Below, in pieces: positions 38,701-50,500 of a stretch of DNA of 64,000 nucleotides (the stretch's first letter is position 1; each line of letters opens with the position of its first letter). This DNA is from Tubiluchus corallicola (taxonomy: Eukaryota > Priapulida > Priapulimorpha > Priapulimorphida > Tubiluchidae), in contig JAQGDQ010000253.1 in assembly GCA_030141605.1 (NCBI GenBank), positions 1 to 64,000 on the forward strand, given 5' to 3'. The notes beneath the pieces are model-generated. The model did no database searches, had not been told where the DNA came from, and was given only the letters and a program-made list of their open reading frames with translations. A program made the position numbers and the translations under genes.

Positions 38701-41700
38701 AAATTCATTCAGCAAAAATGAGAAAAGTTTACACATCGCATAGCTCTGCAATCTAACTGTTAGTAAAAATTCCTTTCACGTTTGTCTGAGATAAATTATT
38801 TCAACCTACAAAAGATGCATTTGCAAAGGAGATTTTAGTGTGTAAGTCCACCATTATGTCAATATGTGTCAATAAACTTCTGTCAGCTTGTGCCATCGTA
38901 CTCACAATAATAATGAAGCCTCGACCACAACTAAATAACTTGGCTTTACAGTCTGCGCGCTGACGTAAAACCTTTTAGTGAAACCTGTAGTAAAATGACT
39001 TTACGGGTCAGCCTTGGGCCTATATATGCACATGTAAAAGAATCACTGGTAGTACCATAGTTGTCAAAAATAGCTGGTTGAACAAGACGAGCTTTAAAAA
39101 TAAACAGCTATCGATCATTATCATGCGGTGAAAATCACCATGTTTTCATCAACTCAAGATTACTTTCATTATAATGATTGTGCTGAAAATACTTCATTTC
39201 CACACGAAAAGAATTAGTTAATGAGTTAATTAAAGTATCCAGTCTGCTCGCCAAATAATGAAGCCAAGTCTTGTCGTGTGAGCATTCCATGGCTGTGACA
39301 GCGCCAAGATAAATTGGGTTTGAATGTAGCGTGTCCGGAATAAGTGCAGGTCGATGTCGATGAAAAAAGAACTCATTTAAACCGGCACAACAACAAACAG
39401 CAGACCGAATCGGTCGTCAAACCAACACGGCGGCTGAACATTAGCAATCATAGCGTGCTTTGAGAATTTCACTGAACGCTTCAGACAAGCAGTGTAACTT
39501 CAACATCTCAAGTACTTGGAAGGTTTCGGGTAGCACATAATAAAATCTCATTCATCAAAAATTTGCTGCCTGCTAAATTGTTAAGGAAATTTATTTAAAC
39601 AAACTTTCAATGGACTGTCGACTGTACAAAGACAGAACTGTGCAAAACCTAAAACAAGCCACGTACCTTGTAGACAGACTTTTTCTGATATCCAAAAAGC
39701 TCCAGATATAATTTATGTCTTAAGAAAGACACTAAGCCGAACAGAAAATAAAACTATACCAACCTCTGGAAAATGCTATTTAAACTATATCTATACCTAA
39801 TTACTTTTGCTAAAAACGACTAAGGGGACAGTTTTTTTGCTATCTGCTTTCTTCAGAAGTGGAAACTTAACACTCTATTGGAATATATGTAAGTACATGT
39901 TAACATGTTAGCCAACACATTTGTTTATAAAACGTAGGTAGCTAAGAATCAGCTAAACATCTGTGAAACAATAAAGACGTCTCACTTAACGTTAAAACGT
40001 AGTTGTAAATATACGTTTTTTGTGAATAACACAAAAACTGCGGGCCTTAAACTTTATAAACGCAAATTATGAGTACACAGAACATCACTGCGTCCACTAC
40101 GTAGTATTAACTCAACTGCACTAATAATGAACGCAGCTGAATTTGCGAATTAAATTAAAAGAGAATCAGCATAGTATTTCTGCAACTTCTGCGTATATAT
40201 ATCATGCACACACAAAAGAGTTAAAGCCATCCACGTAGCGGGTAAAGACAAATACTGCTTATTTTCATGAACGACAACAGCCATGGTTACGAACAAGTTG
40301 GTTTCTTTCTAGCTTTCTATTCGGTCAGCACAGCAGTTTGCGGTTCACAACTCATTCCCCACATTTTTTCATATGCCTGTAATAGAGAAACGGACAAGAC
40401 TCTCATGAAGGCGCCTTGTAAGGCTTCAAGGCTCACACCAAACTAAGTCGGTTACTGGTCAGCTGTCTCGTCTAGAAAATAACGTGTCACATTTAGAAAC
40501 GCCCAGCTCTCTGTCATCCATCATATTCATTAAGTTCTCGTGTCAGAATCAATGAATGAGGTTGAATTCGAAGCCAGCGCGAAGATTGGATCTAGAAGAA
40601 ACATGAAAGACAGACAAAGTACGGAGCGAACCCTGGGGGTCTACTGGCGTCGGTTTCTTGATGAAGATCATCTTAGTGTCGTCTATCAAATAAATGTGGA
40701 AAATGAGCTTCAGATCCTTGTGGGGTGCTATTCATTTTTTGTCATACAGTTAGGTCTAGTTCTTGCTTGGACTCAGCTATAAGTATAAGAAATGAAATCA
40801 TGAAAACTGCAAAAACGTTTATTGCCATAGTTTCTTGTCATTCCTAATAAAGAAGAAGGAGAACCTAAGAACTAGATAGAAGAAAAACTTAATACCACTT
40901 TTTACAAAAAATTGGTTAAAGTGATGGGCAATGGGAGAAAATTTTGTCAACCTATGCGGTTGGGCACATCTTGTATGACCAGACATACTCGTAGTGTCGC
41001 TTCGAAGGGCACACAGAAAACTGAAACAAGGGTCGTTACATCACAGCATTTTCTGATTGAGTAAAGCAGTCACTGCAAATCGATAATTAGGTCATTTCAA
41101 ATCTAATTCCTTTTTACAGAACAAGTATTCTTACATTGGGATTACAACGTCTGTGCCTTGCAAGTGTAGCCGGAAACAAAATACTCTTGTCACGTTGAAA
41201 ACTGTTAATGCTTTTCAAAGATAAGTATGATTTTGCCGGACTGCTTATGTTACTTACTACTTAATGCGTGATAATGGCTACTCGTGCACGAAGATAAATT
41301 CATCATAATGTGACGATGCGAGAAAAATTAACATATAAGGTTTTGCAGGTGAAGGAAGTCAAACAACAACATCATAACATTGACGTTACGTTACTGGTGT
41401 TGATCGGTGAAAATCAAGACAGCGCCCAAAAACTAGATCAGTCAATAAAAAAATGTCACCCCAACTTTTGGCATGGCAGTCTTATAAAACGTTTTGAAAA
41501 ATTCGACGAGATTATGATACTTGGGCCTGTATTTGTATGTATCTGAGAAATATGGCTGCCATTCGCCTCTAGCAAACAATGACTGTTAAGAACTCTCATC
41601 TACCTTTTGTCTTTTCTCCTACTGAACGAAAACGCAAGTGTGGAAAAAGCCGAGATGGCAGACAAGACTTTCTCCATCAAATTAATTAAAATGAAAGAAA

Positions 41701-41859
41701 AAGCGACAGCAAATGTCAACAATCACGCAAGTTTTCCTGGTAACACCAATAGCTGCACTTAAATAGAGCGATTAATTCAATAATTAATTTAATGTGGCTT
41801 GCCGAAATGCACAATTGAAACCCGATGTTGTTCTTCCTTGGGTGTAATCACCCACTTCG
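35707..41859. other. 6 kb of non-coding DNA, nothing firm recognised
   Basis: No gene, RNA or transposon recognised. Minor features are a small GTTACTTA repeat near 37457-37492, a weak internal duplication (AAGCCAAAC context) near 37640 and 37706, and unrecognised frames at 40540-40782 and 41310-41546. Confidence 0.4.
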
Positions 41860-41970
41860 TGCCAGTTCGCACTTTGCCAGTGTTATATATCGCCAGTGAA
41901 TCGTATCGGCAGTGTGTCATTTCGTCAGTGTATCATTTCGTCAGTCTATCATTTCGCCAGTAGATACTAG
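41860..41970 (+). repeat. 16-bp minisatellite, 5 clear and 2 decayed units
   Basis: Units start at 41891, 41907, 41923, 41939 and 41955, each exactly 16 bp, with consensus CGTCAGTGTATCATTT. Two weaker units lie upstream from 41860. The CGNCAGT core is kept in all clear units. Confidence 0.88.
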
Positions 41971-43299
41971 AAATAGAACAAATGACGCAAAGACAATGTG
42001 ATGCACTGGCACTTTATACCACTGATGCTTATTTAACGCACGTGGATTTTTTTGTAGTATATATTGTATTTTGTAACATGGTTTTACCATCAGTGACCTT
42101 TACATATTCAAAGCATCATGCTTGCGCGCACAAACTTTACACAGCATTGCACACAGTCGATCATGTGCATCTTTTATTCAGAAACTTTGCAGACATCACA
42201 GGCGCCTCCAGAAACTATCAATAAATCCTATTCGATCTTATTATCTTCTGTTTAAGCATTCCGTAATAACTCATGCAGAACTTATTTTAACAGAGCTGCC
42301 ACTAAGTGGATGTACGTGGCACACAAGTAAGGGTATTTTCCGGCTATAAATAATAAATGAAAAATAATTGCGTTATGCCGCAAGGTATTTTCAAGAGCGC
42401 ATTCTGACATCATTGCAAAGGAATCAATTAATAACGTTAAAATACAAACGTGCCGCCAAAATTAAGTAATAACAACTTTTTACTTAATCAGAAACTTAAA
42501 AAATATGCTGTTAATGTAGCGTATTTATGTGGTCGGCCAATGCCATTATGTCGACACTGTCGACGACTTTGGTAATAACTGATGCAAAGTGATATAACCA
42601 GCAATTACTGCAGCAGTAAGGTAGAGTTGCGCTTACTTTAAAATGCTGCTACTTTAAATTTCGGTACGTGTACTTTTATTTTCTACATGCTAGAAAACTG
42701 ACTAAAAACTTGTTTTTAACTATTTTACAGTAAATATTAGCTTTGAAACGTTTCGGCACAACCCTTTGGCCATTCTCAAGTACCTAAAGATTAAAACTTA
42801 AAATTCTAAAAACAGCACAAATATAGAACATAAGTATCGTAGATCATTACACACTTGAAACAATGATGGCGCAATAGAATTCCCCTGTTTGTTCAGTCGT
42901 ATTTGATTTTGCATTTCTGAACAAGAGAAATAAGTAAAGTTTGATTTCAGCCCAGTGCATTCTCTCAAGCGAATCCCAACTGCCAAATGATCCAACTCTC
43001 TGGTGTAAATAGCGAGTGGTGTAATCCACATTTGAAGCGATACCCCAGGGACGATGAAGTTACTAACTCAGACTTCTTTTCATCATCGAAAATAATCCTC
43101 CACTTTTCCACTTATAAAACACTCGACTAATGTGTAACCCGAATATGTCACTTATTACCAATATCCAAATTTGAATTTGTGTGAATGATTTTCATCTTAA
43201 TAAAAGGCAGGATAATTTTGCTTTTTCCTTGATGGATGAAACAGACGGATGCTGCTCAATTGTTCAAACGCAAACAAATTCAAGTGCATATTATATAAG
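41971..43299. other. Non-coding DNA, nothing firm recognised
   Basis: On the minus strand near 42747-42783 there is a TTGAGAATGGCC hairpin followed by GCCGAAACG, like the motif at 16.4 kb. Frames at 41982-42224 and 42122-42349 resemble no family. Confidence 0.4.
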
Positions 43300-43624
43300 G
43301 GCACGTTCAGACTAGCGAGTTCTCTCGCCAAGTTAACTCGCTATAAAACTCATCAAGTAACGCAAGCGTATTCAGCCTAGAAACCAAAACTTGGAGCCAG
43401 CTACTCTCCGACAATATATACGACCTGACACTTAATTCCTTATTCACGCTGCAACAAACTCGCCGATTCGTTCACACTATACAGTAACTCGCAGGAAACC
43501 AACTCGCGGCAACTGTTGGAGAGTTTGCAATAACTTGCCGGCAGTAACTCGCAAAGCTGTTCAGACTTACGAGTTTCTGTCAGAGAAAAATTTGGCGACA
43601 GAAAACAGCTAGCTTGAACGCGCC
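43300..43624. mobile_element. Candidate MITE with imperfect 32-bp terminal inverted repeats
   Basis: The left end GGCACGTTCAGACTAGC and the right end read inward GGCGCGTTCAAGCTAGC match at 14 of 17 positions, and similarity continues through TTCTCTCGCCAA against TTTTCTGTCGCCAA. The interior is studded with AACTCGC motifs (at least five), unlike its surroundings. Flanks are TATAAG on the left and ATAAAG on the right, so there may be a degraded 5-6 bp target duplication; this is not exact. Superfamily not assigned. No coding content. Confidence 0.55.
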
Positions 43625-44984
43625 ATAAAGCACTTGCCACAAAAAATCTGGAGCCAGAGCTGAATAAACGACGCTTAAGCTCAAGAAAGCTGCTTTTTGA
43701 TTTTGAATGCTAAACTTTATCTTTAGATGCTTAAAAAAGACCAGAGTCTGTAGCCAAAACGTTGCAAAATTGTTAGAAAGCACCAAAATTAGAATTGCTT
43801 CAACTTATTTGGCGATGTCAGCTATTTCCAAATTATGACCTTGATCTCTGGCCTTTAATCATTTCCCTTCTTATACATGTCAGATGGAGAAGACGTCGAT
43901 ATAAAAAAACAGTTCTGGTAATTGTAAATGCATTGTCCAGCCATGGGCAAAATAAGGACGGTCAAGCTAGAATCTCCGAACGATGGTCGGATAAACAAAT
44001 TGATAGAAAGAAACACTGTACTTTCCTCGGCCCGCTAGCTGATTATTATGTACAATAGACCGCAGCCGGGAGTTCATATCCTCAAAGGACAACATCCCTA
44101 TAAGCTCCGCGCATGCATTAATGCAGTCCATTTAAATTTAAACCCTACACGCATCCATTAAAGCGATTACAATTATATAATACGCACAATAAAATTAGGT
44201 GAATTACTTGGAAATTTGCGGCGTCTAATATTCACAAAGGTACAATTAGAACCATTCATTAGCGCGCTTTTATGACGAATCTGTTGTCGTAATTCTACTC
44301 TAACGATGCGTTAAAATTGTGAAATATAAACTTGTAAAACGGATTGGCAGCGCTTTGCGTAATTAGTGTCAGAAAATATTAGGGTCGCTTTACATTTTAT
44401 TTAACTTTTTTAATTTATGCGCTTTCTTTTTTCTAGAAAATGATCGATCAAATCGCCTGTGATGATGAAGTCACCAGCACATCGAAGATAATCATGTTAA
44501 AAGGCAAGTTGTACAAGTGATTGCCGCTATTACTAGATAGCACAGCAATTGTAATCGCTAAACAAAAAATCGTTATATTTTTTATTTTTATCAGCACATT
44601 GTTTGGCTGTGACAGGCTGACAGCATCAGTATTATCAATGAAACTGTAAAGACCATAATTAGATTCGCTCCATCGCCATTCGTCCTGTTCCTATTCCTCT
44701 CCGGCTTCCTCCTGACTTACCATCATTATCATTGCGATAACGATCACAAAGTTGCTTGTTATTTGTTTTAGCAATACAAGAGTAAAATGATTGACTATAA
44801 AAGTTTTCCTAACAGCACCAGTGTCATCAATGCACATATTTTTATTATCGAATTATTTTTCTAAATCTCATCAAAGTTCTTGCAAACACTGATACTACAT
44901 AATCAACCTCGTTACAGTTAAAGTTGCCGTCATGTCATTCATTTTCACTGCATACCTTAAAACCGTCATTGTAACTACTGTTCA
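43625..44984. other. Non-coding DNA, nothing recognised
   Basis: An 87-codon frame (43795-44058) with an Arg-rich middle has no family resemblance. Nothing else seen. Confidence 0.4.
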
Positions 44985-45345
44985 ACTTCATCGACATTAT
45001 CATCGACACTATCATCACCACTACCAACAACAACACTATGTGTCACAACACCATCACTCTACTATCACCATTACCATGGCCATCACAACCCAGCACACCA
45101 ACACTGCCGCCGTTGCCGCCACAGACACTGGTGATATTGCTACCACCATTACCACTATGCACACACATACACATAGAATCAGCACCAACAACAATACTCC
45201 ACCATCAACACGAACACCCCACCACGTACACCATCACCATCACTGACACTGCCACTACCACCGCAGCCGCCAATGCGACTGCCACTACTACCAACACCGC
45301 CACCGCCGCCACCGCTCACGCCAAAATTGACACCACTGCCGCTAC
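44985..45345 (+). repeat. Degenerate (CAC)/(ATC)/(ACC) triplet tract
   Basis: About 360 bp of C/A/T triplets with few G. The 241-codon and 104-codon frames that cross it (His/Thr/Pro-rich) arise from this composition. The longer one runs on into non-repetitive DNA to 45763 without resembling a protein. Confidence 0.75.
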
Positions 45346-47418
45346 TTCAGTCACCAAACGATGTTGGTTATGTTTAAATGATTTAACTTGCAAAGTTGAA
45401 AAGCTCTTAATGCAAATTTTTAACGTAGTCATTATTTTACGGAAGTTTTGGAAGCACAACAGATCTTACCTTCTTTTCTTCTTTTTCTCTTCTACTTTTG
45501 TAATAGGAAGCCATCGTCGTTCCCAGCCCGAAATATTCAAACCGACTACACGGTCCTTCTGTGGTCAGCATATCGGATCGTGTCCAACTCTTGGAATAGT
45601 TTTAAAGAAAGTTCTAAGGTGGATGGCCATCGCGTTTGAATGCGTCAAACTGCTCGACGCAGCGTCACCACTTGAAACTAGAAATTTGAGGCTATCTTGT
45701 CACAAACGCAGATTAATCTTACTTGACAAAGTATTCTTCTGTGCTTCTTTGATTTTGATTTGAACGTTTGCAGTAATTGTTACCTAAACATATGGTAACA
45801 CAAAAAAGTTTCATTGTTGATAAAGTGATGGTCAAGTTAAGACCTAATGAATAACTGCTGAGTGGTCGAATCAAGTGACTTTGTAATGAAAACATGTCAA
45901 CCTAAGTGCACATCACACAAGCACCAAATGTGAAGACCTACACGCAATACATATGATTGAGTGAGTCGTAGTGGAGACCCCATATGTCAGCTGATCAATA
46001 TTACATTAAACATGACTAGGTGGAGGAGCAAAAGTGAACGGAGGAGTAATTAAAGCGATCTGATTGATTTTTATGTAGAAAGCAAAAGTCAATGTGCGGC
46101 TTGTTCAGTGTCCGCTGTTCTTGACTTCACTAAACTTGACTTCTATGTAGGCAATGTTAAAACTGGCTTTTCAAAACATTCATTGCAAATTCAAAGGTCA
46201 CTGCCAAAGGCAACTGAGCTGTTAATGGCATCATCATCATTGCCATCGTAATCATAACCGTTGTTGCTTTTAATTGCTATCACTGTTGTCGTCATTGTTG
46301 TTACCGCTGTTGTTGTAGTCAATGTTGCTTTCTGTGCTACTGCAGTTATTAGTGTATTAGTGCATACAACCTTGTATAGGCTATTGAAGCACTACTGTTC
46401 GTACTATATGGTGTTCGATAAAGCGACGTTTCGCTTACTTTTTACAACCGTTTGATTTTTTACAAGATCGCTGCACGGTAAAAACACTCTCGAGATTTCA
46501 CGCGTCGAGAAAATGTGACGCGTCTCCGTCAACAAACGTTATTCTAGTTGACAGGAAGCATAATCGTGCGCTTTTTAGCACACCATGTTTAATGGCATGA
46601 AGTCTACTAAAAGATGAAATAATCGTTGTTTGACCTGTATGACAAATATCACTGCAGCCTGTCACTGACGTCAACAGGCAGCTTCAAAACAACATTAGTC
46701 TTCATCTCGCTGCAAACACCTAGATAAAGTCGCTTTTCATTACAAAGACCGGAAAAAAATTTTGATTTCAAAATCACGCAAACTCGTATTAGAAAAGTCG
46801 AATACGTGCAAATTATAGAATCGAACCGATCAACAAAATGGTAAATCTTGCCTTACAATTTATAAGCAGTTAAACTACGTAAAACGTCTAAAAACTTGAT
46901 GAAGTTTCTAGATTACTTTCGAAGCAACGCGATATTCAAGAAACTACATTAAGAACTAAATTGTCCTCCGTACATGAAATATGCAGAGCACCAATAGAAA
47001 ACTAACTCACATTAATTAATCCTGAAGAGTTTTTCGCTCAGCAAATAAACGCTTATCAGTCAGCCGCTATCTCTTTGATGTTCTGCATAACAAAATGCCG
47101 CGTATGTAACAAACATGTTTGGCTTCGTGCAAGTGCGAGCCAGTGAATATCTTCACAGAATCTTGACAGTTTCAAAAGAGGTTGGTGTAACAAGGTCCAT
47201 TCATGGTAAAGAAGCTTTCTTTCGGAGTTGATTGATCACTCGGTTCTTTCATTGCACTACAGGGGAGAGGATGAGCTGGTGGTGGAGTGTCTTTTTAATA
47301 ATCCGGTGTTAGTTCATATTATTTCTGCTAAAGATTACATAATGAACACTTTCCAAAGGCTGTTCCAAAATACCCCATAATTATTCTGTTGCAAAGTTAA
47401 AGTGTCACTTTAGAAGTC
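45346..47418. other. Non-coding DNA, nothing recognised
   Basis: A smaller GTTGTTGTC-type triplet tract lies near 46258-46330. No gene or RNA recognised. Confidence 0.4.
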
Positions 47419-47525
47419 TTTGGCCGCCTCCCTTTTGGTCAGAATTGCGTTGGTTCATCCGAAAACATATTGGATACATTATGCAAAGGGATGGATGTAG
47501 TAGTATATGAAGTGTTTGAAGAACG
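47419..47525 (+). mobile_element. Possible Ty3/gypsy reverse-transcriptase scrap
   Basis: The plus strand translates to FGRLPFGQNCVGSSENILDT, then LCKGMDVVVYEVFEE. Ty3/gypsy reverse transcriptases have RLPFG, about 16 residues with SApExF, then a Gly-hydrophobic-VVVYxDD block. Order and spacing agree to within one residue, but the catalytic DD is missing and no other gypsy motif is readable nearby. Confidence 0.35.
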
Positions 47526-50500
47526 CTGGACATCTGTCAGGTCCGGTCCAAAACGACATTAAAAACGGATGATATGTAATTGGAAATTTGAACTTTGTCC
47601 TGATGATGAGAGGCGCAAAAATGGCAAAAATGGTTGGACCCTTGCGGCGCTGCGCTCAAGCAAATCAGGCGAGCATTTTGATTCATTAATACATCAGTAG
47701 GGGCCCATCTTGATTCCATTTAGTCAGCATTATAGGTCAATTTTCTTACATAAGAGCGAAGAAAACAGAAGAAATCAAGCCCCGGTCATTAATCGATTAC
47801 TATAAGACGCGTGAGTCACTCTTATGGGCGGACAGAAAGCACGAAATTAGCATAAAATAAAACAATAGCGCCAACTAACTTGAAAGCAACAGATTGGCAA
47901 TCCCTTTTCATTGCAATATTGATAATTAATTATGCGTCCTTAGCACTTTTGCAAAAAAGTTTCTATAAAACACAAGAATTAATTAATATATTAATTCAGA
48001 TCCGCCCTGTCCAAGTCAAAGAAACTCCAGACAACCTGACTCCAGATAAGTTCCCGAAACCAGATCATAGTAACGACTTATCATTTATTTTGTCATGCCA
48101 AATTACGTTCGCTTTTTGTTTGTTTTTTCTAAGAGTATTTTTGGTGATAACATGAAATTTAGAAAAAACTCTCTAAAATTCTTCCATTAGGTATTGATTC
48201 CAATTTAATATCCCGCAATCCACAATACACTATCCAATGTACTAGAGCACTCACTTTAACGATTTATAAAACTTCTTGTTTTACAAACACAAGTTATTCT
48301 CATAATTTGAAAGCTAAATTCCACTGACATAGATCTTGACATCGGTGCCAAAATTATTAATCGGCATCGATTATGTTTAGACCATTTCTTAAATTTAGAA
48401 AATTTAGGTTGGTTCGTTTAGGATCAGCTCATAGTGTTAAGTTTACCGTATCGGTCAGTTTTTAGTTCAACAACATTAGCAATTATCGGCTTCGGATCAG
48501 ATCTGTAAAATTACCAACCAGTGACACATTTCTGCAGCAAAATCGCAAATGAATGATTTCATTTAGACTCGAGTCAAATAATTACAGACTTCACGCGCTC
48601 GGTCATCTTTGATACAGATGTGTGTATTATTTCAGTGGGACATTAATTTCCTTTTCTGCCGAAATATCCCTTACATCTGGAAGCTATGGAAAGCAGATTT
48701 GCACAACCGTACTGAAATAGTACGCTTCGGCAGCGCGCATGCGCAAACATTTATAGCAAATTATTTATACAGTTTCTGTTAGCAACTTCTGTTAAATCAA
48801 ATTTTGAAAAATAATAAAAATAGACATTTATTAAGATTAAAATGTTCTGCCATCATACTAAAATATTTAACAAGTTTCACGAGTTCGATGTTAGAAATTG
48901 CTGAACATTCGAAGAAAAATATGTCTAGATAGTACTTACTGGGAACTTCTACTCAAGTTTCTTCTAATATTACTATTGTTAGTATTTACAAAGTTTCTTT
49001 GGTGTTTGTGATCTCTCAACAATTTTTTTGCATTACAGGTAACTGGAGGGCTGTCAGGCCATGGCTCTTGACCCACTGGTCTTCCATCACATTTTTGGCT
49101 CTGACACAGTTCCTCGTGCGGCTTTTCCTCCTTTTTCTAATCATTCGAATCAATTACCACTTTCCCCAAAAACGATAATCGCTTTACTAAAAACAAACCC
49201 CGACTTTAATGCTTATTATCTACACATTGACCCCAGACTGTACATTAAACCCAAATTTGAACACTAATAACAGTGAACTAAACCACATTGAGGAAAACAA
49301 GTATGCACATAAATGGGGTTCAATAATTATCAGGCCGAGAAGTAAAATGTTAAGTGACGCTAAGAAGTCGATAATCAAGACCTCATGAGCAGAAGATCTA
49401 TTGCGCCAAGTGATGAATTGATGTAGCGTGACAAAGATCGATACCCGCGTTATGACAATTTGCAAAAGATAAAAGTGTAATTTGTTTAACAGCAACTTCC
49501 AATAACTGAAATGGAGACAATTTTTATAGTTGAAAAACTCAGAATAAAATAACTGTACAGCCAATAAGAGACAATAATAAAATAGTGAAAGCAAAACAGG
49601 AAATGAGTCGTCAGATAAGTTTCTCGAGTTTAGTCTCTAATTTCCTACCTTAACTCCCAATATGACACACAGCCAGGTGAACAAAATTCAGTAAATTCAT
49701 ATTAGCTAACAATAAAGTAACGGCAGCAAAAAATCAAAATAATTACAAAACGAAACAATTTTCTTAAGACTGATTAATTAATCTCAGTTATATTCACTGA
49801 AACACGGGGTGCTTCCCTTCCAGAAGACATTTGACATGTGCAACTTTAGCTAATAATAAAGTCAATTGAATAGTTTTAAGTAAAAAGCTCGTTTAGACAT
49901 TGGACATTACTTTCTATACTTACCGTTTTCAGAAGCGTCCTGGCGCTTGAGAATTCAGCAACAGGTGAGCAGACAAGGTGGATGTCAGCTTTTGAATTCA
50001 TCTTTAAACATCAAAGAAAATTTACGTAGTAAAATCTTATCCAAAAGTCCATTTCATTTTTTCACGAAAAATCTTCGTATCACAAAATTTTCATTCAAAA
50101 GTAAAATTCTCACTTATTTCCCGTGCTCTGTGAAAATCTATAAATTTATTCACGCATTTATTATAATTTGATCGTGACATCAAATTTCACCTTACAGGGG
50201 GCAATTTTATCAGCATTTTTAATGTTCTTAGAAAAGCTTGACACACTGTTATATGTATTGCCGGCATATCTTCCAAAAATAATGGCAAGAACACATTTGA
50301 ACTAACAACCAGAGCTGTGTATTTTTCTTGTCGTGCGAATTTTTCCTCCAACACAATTTCTGTTTTGCGCGCGTGAACCCAAAGCAATAAAATAAATCAG
50401 AAGAGACAACCAAGTTCCAATGAAACAACAGATTCAAGCAGATGCAAATAACTGTTCAAAATAAGCGCGAAGGTCAGTTTAAAATTTGAAGCAAATATTT

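Noticed and set aside
45038-45763. 241-codon plus-strand frame
   Set aside because: The first half is a Pro/Thr/His translation of a triplet tract; the second half resembles no protein and has no coding-like features I can defend.
46790-46880. GGTTCGATTCT on the minus strand as a possible tRNA B box
   Set aside because: No matching A box or foldable acceptor, D and anticodon stems at the right spacing.
47880-48155. 91-codon frame with hydrophobic ends
   Set aside because: No family resemblance; such frames are expected by chance in AT-rich DNA of this length.
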